Of a DNA stretch of 64,000 nt, positions 19,164 through 31,584 are shown piece after piece. The notes beneath the pieces are model-generated. The model was not told where the DNA came from and did not search any database. It worked only from the letters and a program-made list of their open reading frames with translations. Within the stretch, counting starts at the first letter, position 1. Every line of letters starts with the position of its first letter. Source of the stretch: an uncultured Methanomethylovorans sp. (GTDB lineage: Archaea; Halobacteriota; Methanosarcinia; Methanosarcinales; Methanosarcinaceae); the NCBI RefSeq assembly GCF_963678545.1, contig NZ_OY782870.1, positions 1,674,001 through 1,738,000 on the forward strand, written 5' to 3'. A program made the position numbers and the translations under genes.

Positions 19164-21215
19164 TCATTTTCCGGAATATGATCCATCAAGCGCCTTGCTG
19201 AAACTATATGCTTTTTTACGCATATATTCTGGAATGCAGTTCTTATCCATCACTATGCGTGAAGTTCCCACGCCCACTACGATTATCTTGGTTTCCATGG
19301 GCATTTCCCCTTCAGTTATCACCATGTCTTTTCTGGTAACATCGATCTCGACCTCGTTATTACAATAACCTGCTGCTGTCATGTAATCCATTACCATTTT
19401 TTTGCCGGCATCCGTTGCGAATGTTATGGCATCAATGTGGTCATTAAAGATCTTTCTTCCTTCTGGAACGAAGACAAAGTATTGTACAACTTCCTTTGCT
19501 TCTTTGAGCTCTTCGTCCGAGATTCCCTCGCCTGTGATGGGGGCAAAGTGTTTCTTGATAAGGATATCCACTCTTTTTATGCCTTTACCTACCAGTGCAC
19601 CTGCAGCATTACCCACATCGGCATTCTCAGGTACGATGAACTGTGCATCAATGAGTTTTTCCATCTCTTCCTTGAAAGCCCAGACAGGTCCACCCAAAAG
19701 GACAACAGGTGTTTCCACCTTAAATCTGGTAAAATTCTCTCCAGAAAGTATCCTCTGTACAATATCAGCAGGTATGCCTTCTATGAGGTAGGATATCAGA
19801 TCTATTGCCATGTTTCTTGCGACTTTTTGTTTCACTTGTCGGCAAAGTTCGATCTTATCGATCTGTAATATTTTTGCCAGCTTTTCTGCACCTACAACAG
19901 AGGCTTCTCCATCCCATTTCTGCAATTCTCCAAGTACATGGAGCATGTCTGTCGGAGTGAAACCAATGGGCTGTATCAGACGCTTTTTTATGAGGTTATC
20001 TATGGCATAGGTACTTGGCTGTTTTTTCATTTTCTGGAAGAGATCAACATAAGATACAGGTATGTGCAGGATATAATCATATATCTCTTCCTCACCTTTT
20101 GTAAGGCCAATCGGTTTAAAACCGGTACGCACAAAGAATTTTGTAGGTTGCACATTTTCATCAAGAAGTTTTTTTGAAGGACTCTTACTCTCCTGAAGCT
20201 GCTTAAGGAAACCCGGATACTGCTGTGCTGCACGGCATAGTGGAATGACTCTGCGGGGTCCAATATGGAACTTGTGGTCACTGATCCATATATGACTATC
20301 TCCTCCTGTAGCTGAGGTTTCCATACGGACAGCTTTTACCATGGTTTTCCAGCCACCTACAATAGCACCATGCTCACTAAGCTCAGGCACTCCGTTTTTG
20401 ATCAAAGCAACATCGGTACTGGTGCCACCTACATCTATCATGGCGCAAGTGCCCAGTTTTGCAAGATAGGAAGCACCTACAAGACTTGCAGCAGGGCCTG
20501 AGAAAATTGATTCAATGGGCCGTTCCAGAGCTTCTTCCATGCCTATTACAGATCCATCACATTTGAGCATAAGCAGACTTGCATCAATGCCACGTCCACG
20601 AATATCTTTCAGAATGGATTGTATGAAATTGTGTGTAATAGGTAGCAGTTGAGCATTGAGGTATGCCGTAATTGCACGGTCATATGCTCCTACTTCCTGT
20701 GACAATTCATGACCACATACCACAGGTAATCCTGTAAGTTCTGTAATTATATGCTTTACTCTTAGTTCATGATCTGAATTGCGATTGCTGAAAAAAGCTG
20801 AAACTGCAAAGGCAGCTACTTTGTCCTTTACTTCCATGGCAAACTGCCTTACTTTTTCCTCATCCAGAGGAGCAGCTTCTTCACCATTACTTGTATGGCC
20901 CCCGTTCACCATGATGTAATTGTGAGTGGGAAAGCCCTCTTGTGGAATCGCATAGTCCCCAACAAGAATCGCAGCCACAGGGAATCCAGTGTCCTCAAGG
21001 ATCGTGTTGGTGGAAAGTGTAGTGGAAACAGATACTAATTTTACATTGCGGATATATTCCGGGTCCAACTCATCGATGGCTTTGCTGATCCCTCCCAGGG
21101 GGTCCGGATATGTGGTGAGTACCTTTGTCTTTTGTACTATTACTCCGTCAGTATCACGGATGAGGACAGCATCTGTGAAGGTTCCACCTGCATCTATTCC
21201 CAAACTGTATTGCAT
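19164..21215 (-). CDS. Hydantoinase/oxoprolinase (HyuA-like) family protein
   Basis: This 683-residue protein has the HyuA N-terminal and ASKHA-type ATPase signatures: LGIDAGGTFTDAVLI (phosphate loop), SVSTTLSTNTILE, SQEVGAYDRAITAYLNAQL, IFSGPAASLVGAS and MIDVGGTSTDVALI. Family members hydrolyse cyclic amides or carboxylate ketones with ATP. No HyuB-type partner gene is adjacent, so the reaction is uncertain. It lies downstream of mcrA but has its own AAGGAGA site and a TATA-like TTATATATG (near 21280), and the mcr terminator separates it. A link to methanogenesis is only suggested by position. Confidence 0.85.
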   Translation of the reverse strand: MQYSLGIDAGGTFTDAVLIRDTDGVIVQKTKVLTTYPDPLGGISKAIDELDPEYIRNVKLVSVSTTLSTNTILEDTGFPVAAILVGDYAIPQEGFPTHNYIMVNGGHTSNGEEAAPLDEEKVRQFAMEVKDKVAAFAVSAFFSNRNSDHELRVKHIITELTGLPVVCGHELSQEVGAYDRAITAYLNAQLLPITHNFIQSILKDIRGRGIDASLLMLKCDGSVIGMEEALERPIESIFSGPAASLVGASYLAKLGTCAMIDVGGTSTDVALIKNGVPELSEHGAIVGGWKTMVKAVRMETSATGGDSHIWISDHKFHIGPRRVIPLCRAAQQYPGFLKQLQESKSPSKKLLDENVQPTKFFVRTGFKPIGLTKGEEEIYDYILHIPVSYVDLFQKMKKQPSTYAIDNLIKKRLIQPIGFTPTDMLHVLGELQKWDGEASVVGAEKLAKILQIDKIELCRQVKQKVARNMAIDLISYLIEGIPADIVQRILSGENFTRFKVETPVVLLGGPVWAFKEEMEKLIDAQFIVPENADVGNAAGALVGKGIKRVDILIKKHFAPITGEGISDEELKEAKEVVQYFVFVPEGRKIFNDHIDAITFATDAGKKMVMDYMTAAGYCNNEVEIDVTRKDMVITEGEMPMETKIIVVGVGTSRIVMDKNCIPEYMRKKAYSFSKALDGSYSGK

Positions 21216-21295
21216 AGATTACTCTCCTTAAAAACAGGCACAATAAGCCTTTATCTACTAAGAAAAAGGGATCATATCATATATAACAGTTGGTC

Positions 21296-21316
21296 ATAGC
21301 AATAAAAAATTGCTAT
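21296..21316 (-). terminator. Second stem-loop downstream of mcrA
   Basis: A perfect 8-base stem (ATAGCAAT/ATTGCTAT) has a loop that reads TTTTT on the minus strand. It lies about 40 bases past the main terminator hairpin and may act as a back-up. Confidence 0.4.
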
Positions 21317-21326
21317 AATCCATTTC

Positions 21327-21361
21327 AGAAAAAAAGAAAGAAGTAGGCATAAAGCCTACCT
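21327..21361 (-). terminator. Terminator of the mcrBDCGA operon
   Basis: On the minus strand GTAGGC-TTTAT-GCCTAC (21343-21359, extendable to 8 pairs) is followed at once by a T-rich tract (TTCTTTCTTTTTTT, 21328-21342). It begins about 20 bases after the mcrA stop codon. Confidence 0.75.
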
Positions 21362-21378
21362 GTATTTTACTTTTCAAT

Positions 21379-23097
<1,719 letters not shown>

Positions 23098-23111
23098 TTA
23101 TGTCACCTCGA

Positions 23112-23861
23112 TTATTCCGGCTTGAATCCGTATTTGGTTCTCTGGTCGAACACTCTGTGGACCCACTCAATGACTTCTTTGTCGCTTCTGAATGCAACAT
23201 TGTCCACGCGGTAAATGGTTGTCCTCTTTGCCGCTTCCTTTGCAGACATTGGCTTTCCAAGCTCAACCTTCTTATCGATAGGTCTGCCTACCTGGTCTTT
23301 GTGCATCTTCACTATGCCGTCTTTATCGAGCCTTGCCCTGTCCAGCATGTCAAACATAACGCCATCTTCTGGAAGTCTCAGGGAGTGACCGTGCACAGTT
23401 GCGCCTCTCAGGCTTGAAAGTGCGGGGTCGAACATTTCGGTCTCGATCTGGAACTTGGCAACCTCTTCCATATCTCTCTCACGGGCTTCAACGACCTGAC
23501 GTCCGGAAAGGGTACCTGGGTCTACACCTCTGAACTTAATGGCTGCGCTGTAGGACCTGACGTATGGTACTGAGGTACCGTTGTACATTGAGTCTACGAA
23601 CTGTACGTACCTTACCCTGTCACCAGCTTTTGCGCCTGGGGTTGGTTCTACAGTCTGTCTGATTGAGCACTCTGGCTCACCCATTTCTGCAAGTGGTGGG
23701 TGGGTGCTGCGGTAGTCGCTTCCTGGTGGGCGGTGTCCGAGAATCATTACAAGATCGTCATCGGAAATTTCCCTGAGCTTTTCCACATCGCCAGACATAT
23801 GTTTCCTTCTGTTTACTGCAACAGATGTTGCACCTGGATAGTACTGTGGTTTATATGCCAT
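23112..23861 (-). CDS. mcrG: Methyl-coenzyme M reductase gamma subunit
   Basis: The gamma subunit of the alpha2-beta2-gamma2 enzyme, about 249 residues. It has the family N-terminus AYKPQYYPG and the conserved LGHRPPGSDYRSTHPPL and RGATVHGHSLRLPEDG segments near the active-site channel. An upstream in-frame ATG at 23867 overlaps the mcrC stop, but GGAG spacing (9 bases) favours ATG 23861. mcrA follows after 14 bases. Confidence 0.97.
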   Translation of the reverse strand: MAYKPQYYPGATSVAVNRRKHMSGDVEKLREISDDDLVMILGHRPPGSDYRSTHPPLAEMGEPECSIRQTVEPTPGAKAGDRVRYVQFVDSMYNGTSVPYVRSYSAAIKFRGVDPGTLSGRQVVEARERDMEEVAKFQIETEMFDPALSSLRGATVHGHSLRLPEDGVMFDMLDRARLDKDGIVKMHKDQVGRPIDKKVELGKPMSAKEAAKRTTIYRVDNVAFRSDKEVIEWVHRVFDQRTKYGFKPE

Positions 23862-23863
23862 AA

Positions 23864-24475
23864 TCATACACTCCTAACATCTAATGATTTCATTGTGGTT
23901 TTCACGGCTTTCACGAGTTCGTTCAATTTTTCTCTTGAACATGATTCGCCTCGTGTAACCCCTGTCACAATTTCCATTATTCTTCCTTTTGTCAAGATAT
24001 CCTTATCTTTTGGCTTCACAAGCCTCGTCTTCACACCTGCCATCGCAAAATCCTCAAAATCAACAGGAGTTTGACAAACGATAACGGCAGGAATATTTAC
24101 TTGCTCTAGTATAGCTCTTACTTTCTTTATCACATGGTCCCTTACGTTGCCCGTATGTATGACCGCAAGTTTATGCCTTGAGATCTGGGCTACCTCTTCA
24201 GGAGATATTCCGAAGGTTCCGGAACCCATGTTAGTATCAGGTATCCCTGACCCAGTATTCAATACCAGGACGCTTACCTGTATTTCCTCGCGACGCATAC
24301 CGTATGTAAGTTCGCATACAGGCTTTGTGATATGTCTTCTTCCGGGGCTCATTGCCACTGCAATTACATCGGACCTTCCAGTTTCTGATAGTGTACCTCT
24401 TTGCGCGAGACCACCACCTCTTCCAAGACCCATCCCATGTCTACAGTCTACAACCTGTGTTTCCCGGTCGAACAT
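23864..24475 (-). CDS. mcrC: McrC, methyl-coenzyme M reductase operon/activation protein
   Basis: The 203-residue McrC is not part of the purified holoenzyme. In Methanothermobacter a homologue belongs to the ATP-dependent complex that reduces nickel in MCR to its active state. The family start DRETQVVDCRHGMGLGRGGGLAQRGT and the VLVMSPGRRH-like segment are seen. AGAGGAG precedes the ATG and overlaps the end of mcrD. Confidence 0.95.
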   Translation of the reverse strand: MFDRETQVVDCRHGMGLGRGGGLAQRGTLSETGRSDVIAVAMSPGRRHITKPVCELTYGMRREEIQVSVLVLNTGSGIPDTNMGSGTFGISPEEVAQISRHKLAVIHTGNVRDHVIKKVRAILEQVNIPAVIVCQTPVDFEDFAMAGVKTRLVKPKDKDILTKGRIMEIVTGVTRGESCSREKLNELVKAVKTTMKSLDVRSV

Positions 24476-24479
24476 GCTA

Positions 24480-24965
24480 TCACTCCTCTTTGAGGAAGCA
24501 TACCTGATCTCTTAATTTGCCTTTCGGATCAGTGATCCCAATCATAAGTGGGTCTTGATCAGATCCGAATCGTGCATAACCTGTGACTGTCTGTCGTCTT
24601 AACATGAAATTACCTTCCCTGAACTCAAATGGGAATGGAAGCAATTTCTCGCAGATCTCATGCACCTGTTCTTTCACATCAATATCTGTCACTTCCAGAC
24701 GGATACTACCTACAATGACCATCAATTCCACCATCTTGCCTTCTATTTCTATAAGGCGTCGGGAATTATGTGCCATAGCAGTTCCCTTTGCAGGACCATA
24801 TGGTACTGTTCCGGGTAATCTCGGGCCGTGAATGAACAGCCTTACGACTCCTTCCAGGTCCAGGATCTCATTAAGGAGACCCTGCGCAGTTTCCGGATTT
24901 AGCAAACGCTGAGGAACTATTTCAAGCTGTAAACGCTTTATTGTGTCTGAAGACGTATCTGTCAT
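24480..24965 (-). CDS. mcrD: McrD, methyl-coenzyme M reductase operon protein
   Basis: A 161-residue protein conserved in mcr operons, shown in other methanogens to associate with MCR and thought to help its assembly. Conserved pieces are RLQLEIVPQRLLNPETAQGL, FIHGPRLPGTVPYGPAKG and RRQTVTGYARFGSD. It lies between mcrB (stop 39 bases upstream) and mcrC (start 4 bases downstream), the order typical of Methanosarcinales. Confidence 0.95.
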   Translation of the reverse strand: MTDTSSDTIKRLQLEIVPQRLLNPETAQGLLNEILDLEGVVRLFIHGPRLPGTVPYGPAKGTAMAHNSRRLIEIEGKMVELMVIVGSIRLEVTDIDVKEQVHEICEKLLPFPFEFREGNFMLRRQTVTGYARFGSDQDPLMIGITDPKGKLRDQVCFLKEE

Positions 24966-25004
24966 CTGTAATTACCTTTGATATCATGACTAAGGTTAAT
25001 GGAT

Positions 25005-26306
25005 TTAGAGGGCTCCTGCAACTGCCTTGATTGGTTCCTTGAACTCCTTTATTGAACCGAACACGTTGCCCACAAGTGCAGATGTCTTCTCAACAGTGAA
25101 CATCTGGGTACCTGCATCAAGTGAAACTGCTGCACATACACAAGGAATTGCGAATCCTCTGGAGTGCCTGGTAACTACGTGGTTACCGTTGAATATACCT
25201 GGTCCGCCTCCACCATATATTGAGTGGCTGAAGAAGGAGAATCCGACTGCTGTACCCTGGGCCCTTCCCATGTCACAGCCTGGAAGTCCTGTCTCTTTCT
25301 CCATGATGTCGTTGAAGTACAGGATGGTTGAAGATACGTTCTGTGCTGCTCTTCCTGCACCACAGTTTACCATGGTTGCTGCAAGCAGACCTGCTGCGGC
25401 ATATGCATTCCACATGGAAACATCATTTGCCTTGTAGAAATTGTATCCGGATGGTGCCTTCTTGTCAACTGCAATGACGCCGTCCTCGATAGCTCTCTCT
25501 ACTGTGGACTGGATTACAGTACCGACAGTACCTGTCTTGTTCTTGGTTACAAGGTCACATACCATGTTGTTAGCGTTTAGACCCTGGTATGCAAGACCCA
25601 GAAGCTGGTGTCTCTCGAACAAGCCCACTGCGTTACCCATCTCGTACATACTTGTCTGCTCAAAGATGGATGACAGTGCTGCAGCGTTCATGGCCTTCTT
25701 ACCGGTGATAGCTGCAATGTGGTTGGTGGTGATGTTCCTCAGGGAATAACCCAGACCTTCGTTGTTCTGTGGGATACTGAGGATGGATGCAACGTTGCTG
25801 CCCATCATGTCCATTGTCTGTGGGTAGCTTCCCCATACTGCTCCTTTTACGATAGGTGCATCGAACATGTCTACCTTGTACATGTCAACGATGGTCTGTA
25901 CCACGGCTGCAGCGCTTACTGTGCTTGCTGAAACGTAGTCTGCACCTATTGCGGTCCTAAGGGATGGGACCTGCACAAGTAACTGCTTTCCGCCAGCAAG
26001 TACTTTTACGTTTGTGTCATCGTCTTTGTTGACCCTTATTAATTTTGCAACAGAGTCTTGGATGGCACTGGCGTTTGCAACTATGTCGTACTTAAGCCCT
26101 CTTCCAAGTATACGGCGGCCTGCGCCACCCATTTTACCACTGGCAAGAGCATTCTCGATACCTGCAAGGTTAACTGCAACAGTCCTTTTGGTGTCTTTGA
26201 CGATATTCTGTATGGCTGCGTTTCTTGTTGGCGCAATGTCCATAAGATCGACGCCGCTTTCCAACAGCTTACCTTTGTCGTCGTAAATGTCTATTTTATC
26301 AGACAC
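25005..26306 (-). CDS. mcrB: Methyl-coenzyme M reductase beta subunit
   Basis: The first gene of the operon encodes the 433-residue beta subunit, which lines the coenzyme B channel. Visible family marks are [60 protein letters not shown] and [26 protein letters not shown]-like site (AGGAGGAAAC) precedes the ATG. The 5' leader is likely more than 100 bases if the TATA-like element at 26488-26499 is used. Confidence 0.98.
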   Translation of the reverse strand: MSDKIDIYDDKGKLLESGVDLMDIAPTRNAAIQNIVKDTKRTVAVNLAGIENALASGKMGGAGRRILGRGLKYDIVANASAIQDSVAKLIRVNKDDDTNVKVLAGGKQLLVQVPSLRTAIGADYVSASTVSAAAVVQTIVDMYKVDMFDAPIVKGAVWGSYPQTMDMMGSNVASILSIPQNNEGLGYSLRNITTNHIAAITGKKAMNAAALSSIFEQTSMYEMGNAVGLFERHQLLGLAYQGLNANNMVCDLVTKNKTGTVGTVIQSTVERAIEDGVIAVDKKAPSGYNFYKANDVSMWNAYAAAGLLAATMVNCGAGRAAQNVSSTILYFNDIMEKETGLPGCDMGRAQGTAVGFSFFSHSIYGGGGPGIFNGNHVVTRHSRGFAIPCVCAAVSLDAGTQMFTVEKTSALVGNVFGSIKEFKEPIKAVAGAL

Positions 26307-26683
26307 GTATGTTTCCTCCTATTTGTTAAGATCCATCCTGGAAAAAGTACAGACAAAGCGTTAAGAAAAAATCTGTACAATCGTTAAAGAGTACGATGTT
26401 TTCCATCGGGATTACCCACTAGTTAAGAGTAATTAGGTTTTAAACCTTTTGCATCAATATCTTCTCTGCTTTCAATGTCAAGATAAATGATATATATTAG
26501 AAATTATATACTGTCTTGGCAAGTTAAGTACTACAAGAGAACTGATTTTAGAATCAGTTGCGCGTGTTATTGTTTATATTATTCACATAAAGTAATATTT
26601 ATTCTCTTAATTAAATAAATACGGGCACATGTTTATTCTAAAAAGAATGCTTTCCTATGATCTCACAAAGGTTTAAGTAATAC
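26307..26683. promoter_or_regulatory. Divergent control region between mcr operon and mmp10
   Basis: A 377-base A/T-rich region without a gene. For mcr, the minus strand has a TATA-like TAATATATATCA (26488-26499). About 40 bases further upstream of that box is a perfect 8-base inverted repeat, AACTGATT-TTAG-AATCAGTT (26540-26559). For mmp10, TTTATATTA near 26571 is a weak candidate. Shared control of MCR and its modifying enzyme is plausible but unproved. Confidence 0.5.
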
Positions 26684-27937
26684 ATGTGTTATGACACGAT
26701 ACAAATGGAAATCGTAGCCGATGTTGGTGGCAGTCCGGGCATAGACTGTAATGGATTTTGCACCTATTGTTATTTCAAAAAAGTAAAAGAAATACTACCC
26801 TTTGGGTGCAAGTATTGTTTTCCATTCCAAAAAGGATGTGATTACTGTACTAGAGGTGTGAAAGAAGCTTATAGTGGCTTTAAGCCCATACAGTTTGTTC
26901 TCCACAGCCTGTCAGATAGCATAAGGTTCAGAGCTAATGAGATTACAAAAATAACCATTAGCGGAGGAGGAGATGTTAGCTGCTATCCGCAATTAAGGGA
27001 ACTTGTATCTACTCTTTCCCAGCTTGACAAGCCAATACATCTAGGATATACCAGTGGCAAAGGATTCAATTCTCCCGATGATGCACACTTTTTCATAGAG
27101 CATGGGGTAACAGAAGTTTCCTTTACTGTGTTCTCCACTGACCCTCTACTTCGCGCGGAGTATATGCGTGATCCTAATCCCGAAGCTTCCCTGGAAGTAC
27201 TTAAAGATTTTAGTAAGCATTGTGATGTCTATGCTGCTATCGTGATCATACCAGGTGTAAACGATGGAGAAGAGTTGTGGAAAACTCTTTCTGATCTGCA
27301 GGAAATGGGTACAAAGGGTGCTATACTCATGCGTTTTGCAAACAGCAGGGAAGAAGGTCTAATTTTGGGTAATGGTCCTATTCTTCAAGATATAAAAACG
27401 CACACAATTGGTGAATTTCTTGCTATAGTGGGAGAAGCTGCCTCAAGATATACCATGAGGATAACAGGAACTCCTCTGGAAGATCCGCTCATAGGCTGTC
27501 CCTTTGCACTGCGTAATGATGAAGAAGCCCTGGCCCAGCTCCCTAAACTAAGGAAACAAGCCACGCTTATCACCAGCAAAGCAGCTTATCCAAGACTTGC
27601 AGAAATCTTTGCTAAGTTGGGAGGATCTGTAAACGTTGTTTCCGTTGACAAGGACGTCGGTTGTCTTATAACCATCGAAGATCTGAAAAGCCTCGAACTG
27701 GCAGATGTCAAAGAAACAGTCTTGATCCCCGGAAGAGCATTCGTGCATGATCCTGAAGCAAAGGCTTTCTTATCCAGGGATGGTGTGGACAGATTCGTAC
27801 GCAGAGGTCCTGAAATGCTTAGCTATGACGGAGAAATGTCCATAGGCATGACTCGGGAAGCAGTGATAGCCTTTGAAATAGAGCAATTCACTGAACTTAT
27901 CAACCAAATCAATGCCTTTGGCCTGGCAATCACATAA
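26684..27937 (+). CDS. mmp10: Mmp10, B12-dependent radical SAM methylase of McrA arginine
   Basis: Methanogenesis marker protein 10 installs the C-methyl on the active-site arginine of McrA, using SAM, a 4Fe-4S cluster and cobalamin. The N-terminal signature [19 protein letters not shown] and the radical SAM motif C22-x3-C26-x2-C29 ([13 protein letters not shown]) are followed by further Cys ([15 protein letters not shown]) typical of this family. At 417 residues it is full length. ATG 26684 has a weak AAAGGTTT upstream; the in-frame ATG 26705 (MEIVAD) is an alternative. Its stop overlaps that of the DP2 gene by 8 bases. Confidence 0.95.
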   Translation: MCYDTIQMEIVADVGGSPGIDCNGFCTYCYFKKVKEILPFGCKYCFPFQKGCDYCTRGVKEAYSGFKPIQFVLHSLSDSIRFRANEITKITISGGGDVSCYPQLRELVSTLSQLDKPIHLGYTSGKGFNSPDDAHFFIEHGVTEVSFTVFSTDPLLRAEYMRDPNPEASLEVLKDFSKHCDVYAAIVIIPGVNDGEELWKTLSDLQEMGTKGAILMRFANSREEGLILGNGPILQDIKTHTIGEFLAIVGEAASRYTMRITGTPLEDPLIGCPFALRNDEEALAQLPKLRKQATLITSKAAYPRLAEIFAKLGGSVNVVSVDKDVGCLITIEDLKSLELADVKETVLIPGRAFVHDPEAKAFLSRDGVDRFVRRGPEMLSYDGEMSIGMTREAVIAFEIEQFTELINQINAFGLAIT

Positions 27938-30900
27938 ATTCAGATAAACCTGTCTGCTTTGATTTATCGTTCTCGAAAAGAGACTTTATATCAAGTCCAA
28001 TAAGGTCTATACGCTGCCGTGTATAAGCTGAAACATGATACTCTATAGCTACCTTTTTTGATACTTCCAGGTATTTCTTTACCGAGCCTTCATGTACTGT
28101 TAGTATTACCCTGCCTCCACATTTCGGGCATACTCCTGTAAGTGGAGGCCTGCGGAACTTCTCATCACACTTAATACAACGTGTGCTTTGCCTGGAAAAA
28201 GCTCTCAAGTTACCGAACAGGTCTGGCAGGAAATGCGAGATTAGAACTCTTTCAGCAACATCTGAAGCGTCAACAGCCCTTATCTTATCAGCCAAAGCAA
28301 GCTGGGCATCCATCTTTTCCACCATGCTGCCAAGGGTCTTATAAGCACTGACCGGAGGCCCCATGGCAATATCTGAAGTATCATGTGTAAACATAAAACG
28401 GTCATACTGCAAGGGAGTACCCAGACGACTGCTCACAAGGTCCATTTTACTTTCCAGTTCTTTTGGGTTTGTGTATTTTAACGTAGCTTCGTAGAACTCA
28501 AGGGGATAATAAGCACATACGTCTATATTGTGGGCTTCCTTGTCTACCTCACTTGGATCTAAGCGAGTGGTAAGTACAAGAGGTGCATCCATCTTTCCAC
28601 CTCTTCTGTCCGGCAGATATTCCCTTGAGAAATTGATCAGACCATCCATAAGCAGCATTACGCAATCCTCATCTCCGTCACAGTTACGCCGCTTGGCCGC
28701 ATGGAAAAAGGGATGAGCATAACCTACTGCAGCCTTGGTAAAACCTACCAGCCTTCCCAGGACACCTGCAGATGTATGAGGTGCAAGACCCATAACAAGC
28801 GTGCCCACAAGATCTTCAATAGTTTGAGCATTGTAATAAGGTTCAAGATGATAATACTTGGACAAAAGATCATCTATATATCGGGTAATCTTTAAAAGAT
28901 ATTCAGCACAATCGTATGAAACGACAATATCTTGAACTTTGAGGCACACTACCTGGTCCCCACTAGCAAGTGTTTTTCCATATATGTCTTCGGAATAACC
29001 TATTTCCAGCAATTTTTCCACATGTATCCCCAGCTCATCAGCCCTGATATGTGTTAAAGGTATATCTGACATGTCATATCTTACAGTACCGTCCTTGAAC
29101 GTATACAGTTCATGCTTGGCGCGCAGAATCCCTTTTTCAAGCGGTTCTGGAGTCATGTTGCGTGACATCATTTTTTTGACACCTTTGATGACATCAATGT
29201 TTGATTCACGCTCATCCAATTTCTCAAAGGCTCGTTGATATATGTTCTTAAAATCAAGGTTCTGCATGCGGGCACATGTGGTATTCACACCGCACTTTGG
29301 GCATGTCTCTTTGTTGACCGAAAGACCACACCGCGGACAGGATAACTTGGGAATTGTGAATTCGCCACATTCGCACCTGAACTCGAATGAATCCATGCCA
29401 CATGCAGGGCATATCCTTGAGCCGATTTCCACTTTAATTAGTCCCACTTTAGCATTGACAGATTCTTTGTAACTGGCAGCATCTTCAAGCTTGCGGGTAT
29501 TTCCGCCGGTCTCACCGATGGGAAACAGTACATGCGGAGCAGGTGACATCATTCTCCTATCAGATTTCTCAGGTCTTCCCATGCGGGCTCCTATTCTTGA
29601 AGGAGCACGTGCCCGTACGATCAGTCCACTAACTTTGTTGACTGCGTCAAGACCAGTTTCAGCATCAAGAATTGTCCATTTCCTGTGAAGGTCCGTTCCT
29701 ATACCCAGGCATCTGAGTAGCAGAAAAGGCTGTGAGATCAATATATTGTCATCAGATACTTTGTGCAATACCAACATATTTTCAAGAAGGGTTTTTATCC
29801 CCGTATTGACACTTGCTTTCAGGGGCAACGATAGAGTTGAACATGCTTTGTCCAAAGATGCGTGTTCTTCGATAAACTCTGCTATTCTTATGAACTCATT
29901 TGCAGTTATATCGTGCCACAAGTAAGTGAAATCCGGATGAAGGGGTAAACTATATTTCTCACATATCTCTAGGGCAAGTTCTTGGGAAGGATGCTTCAGT
30001 TCTGACTTAATTGATCCATCTTCACCGCTGGCAAGAGAATATTCCTGTACCCACCACTCAAAACAATATGGTGAAGGGACTAATACATGATTGTTCTCAA
30101 GGAAATCTCCATAATTGATCAATATCTCGCCGATATCAATAATATACTCCACTTCTTTGTGTAGGAGGCGTGCTTCTTCAAAATCATCTATCCTGACAAC
30201 ATCCCCCGATCTTAGCCTTACTGTGGGACCTTCAATGGAATCCACAGGAGCCATGCCTGCAGCTTTGCCTGGTCTTTCAACTTTAAGCTGGGTGCCTGGG
30301 GCAATGAAATCGTCTAGGATGACCATGCTGGCCGGGCTGATACCAGCAGCAGCAAAAGAAGTATTGCGGGACCTTCCATATCTAAGCCTGAATCCTCCAG
30401 GCCTTGAAGGATGAGAGAAAACAGGTCTACCTGCTATAAGGTCTCTAAGATACTTGTCCTTAGGCTTTACACCCGCGGTTTTTTGATCTTCTTCATCGCC
30501 ACTGCTCTTTGTACCTGCTATGAGTGTTTCCAGCCAATCCCACCCGTCCATCTGTAGTTTTTTTACGTGTTTAAGGACCTTCGGGGCTTTCAGGGCAAGA
30601 CCCTCTGCCAGCACAAGAGCCATCCCTCCTCTAACACGGTTTGTCTCTATTCTCTCCAGATTCCTGTGTCCTTCCACTTCTTCTTCTTCTGTTGGCTCGC
30701 CATCTATACAGATGGGACAGTTCTCTACTATCAGCTTGATCTCCGATTCTGAAGGTGTATACTGCAAGTTCGCCACTCTTCTGTAGAGCAGGATCTCTTC
30801 CACATATCGTTCCACTTCTTCTTTACGTGGTTTGTACCTGTCGATGCCCACACCTCTGCGCACATAATCTCCCACGAGCACAGAAAGAGCCTGGGCAGTA

Positions 30901-31358
30901 CCACCGGCACTACGTATGGGACCGGCATACAAGATACGGATGTACTCACTGCCATCATCATTCTTCCCTAGGTCCACCCTGTCAATACCTTCAATTGGTG
31001 CTGCAACCACACCTTCCGTAAGCATTGCCATGGATACGCGGATAGCTGCTTCTATAGCTTTTTTCCTGTCATCGATATTACCAACAGCACCCATAGCTAC
31101 ATCCCTGCCAAGAGCAAGGGCAGCCTCTTCACGAGACATGGTTTTTTCCAGTTCTCTAATATGTTGAGCTACACCTTTTACTCCTATGAGGTTTTCTACC
31201 CTGTCAGCCAGGTCCTTGGCAAGCGGTATTTCTACAAAGGGCTTTGGGTCACGTCCCCGTTTTCTGGCTTCGTTAGATATGTCCATCTCCTGTTTTAGCT
31301 TTGCATCAAGCCAGTGGAAATACTCCCACATCGAGTCGCTTGCAATTATTTCTCCCAT
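27930..31358 (-). CDS. polC: DNA polymerase D large subunit (DP2)
   Basis: The catalytic subunit of the euryarchaeal replicative polymerase PolD, 1142 residues from ATG 31358. Landmarks are [20 protein letters not shown] near 150-170, [20 protein letters not shown], a zinc-ribbon cluster ([16 protein letters not shown] to CPKCGV), [18 protein letters not shown] with the catalytic acidic residues, and a C-terminal CIKC/CPKCGG zinc module. There is no intein insertion. GAGGT sits 8 bases before ATG 31358, favouring it over an in-frame TTG at 31373. The small subunit gene is not in this window. Confidence 0.96.
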   Translation of the reverse strand: MGEIIASDSMWEYFHWLDAKLKQEMDISNEARKRGRDPKPFVEIPLAKDLADRVENLIGVKGVAQHIRELEKTMSREEAALALGRDVAMGAVGNIDDRKKAIEAAIRVSMAMLTEGVVAAPIEGIDRVDLGKNDDGSEYIRILYAGPIRSAGGTAQALSVLVGDYVRRGVGIDRYKPRKEEVERYVEEILLYRRVANLQYTPSESEIKLIVENCPICIDGEPTEEEEVEGHRNLERIETNRVRGGMALVLAEGLALKAPKVLKHVKKLQMDGWDWLETLIAGTKSSGDEEDQKTAGVKPKDKYLRDLIAGRPVFSHPSRPGGFRLRYGRSRNTSFAAAGISPASMVILDDFIAPGTQLKVERPGKAAGMAPVDSIEGPTVRLRSGDVVRIDDFEEARLLHKEVEYIIDIGEILINYGDFLENNHVLVPSPYCFEWWVQEYSLASGEDGSIKSELKHPSQELALEICEKYSLPLHPDFTYLWHDITANEFIRIAEFIEEHASLDKACSTLSLPLKASVNTGIKTLLENMLVLHKVSDDNILISQPFLLLRCLGIGTDLHRKWTILDAETGLDAVNKVSGLIVRARAPSRIGARMGRPEKSDRRMMSPAPHVLFPIGETGGNTRKLEDAASYKESVNAKVGLIKVEIGSRICPACGMDSFEFRCECGEFTIPKLSCPRCGLSVNKETCPKCGVNTTCARMQNLDFKNIYQRAFEKLDERESNIDVIKGVKKMMSRNMTPEPLEKGILRAKHELYTFKDGTVRYDMSDIPLTHIRADELGIHVEKLLEIGYSEDIYGKTLASGDQVVCLKVQDIVVSYDCAEYLLKITRYIDDLLSKYYHLEPYYNAQTIEDLVGTLVMGLAPHTSAGVLGRLVGFTKAAVGYAHPFFHAAKRRNCDGDEDCVMLLMDGLINFSREYLPDRRGGKMDAPLVLTTRLDPSEVDKEAHNIDVCAYYPLEFYEATLKYTNPKELESKMDLVSSRLGTPLQYDRFMFTHDTSDIAMGPPVSAYKTLGSMVEKMDAQLALADKIRAVDASDVAERVLISHFLPDLFGNLRAFSRQSTRCIKCDEKFRRPPLTGVCPKCGGRVILTVHEGSVKKYLEVSKKVAIEYHVSAYTRQRIDLIGLDIKSLFENDKSKQTGLSEFM

Positions 31359-31584
31359 CCTGGAAAACCTCAAAGTGTATACATATTAAGGAAAATTGTA
31401 AAGATAGTTTAAGCAATATTCTTTATCACTCCCCGATATAAAAAACAATCTCTAGCTAGGGTATATGTTCATGTGCATCAAAGTTGTAACTTATTCTTTA
31501 CTAAATGAACAGGGTTATATATCAGAAAAAGGAACAGAATATGAGGAGAAACTCCTGCTATATTATACTAAAAAGAGGTTTCAT

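Noticed and set aside
27930..31358. Possible intein in the DNA polymerase D large subunit
   Set aside because: At 1142 residues the protein is normal length and no intein motifs interrupt the catalytic regions.
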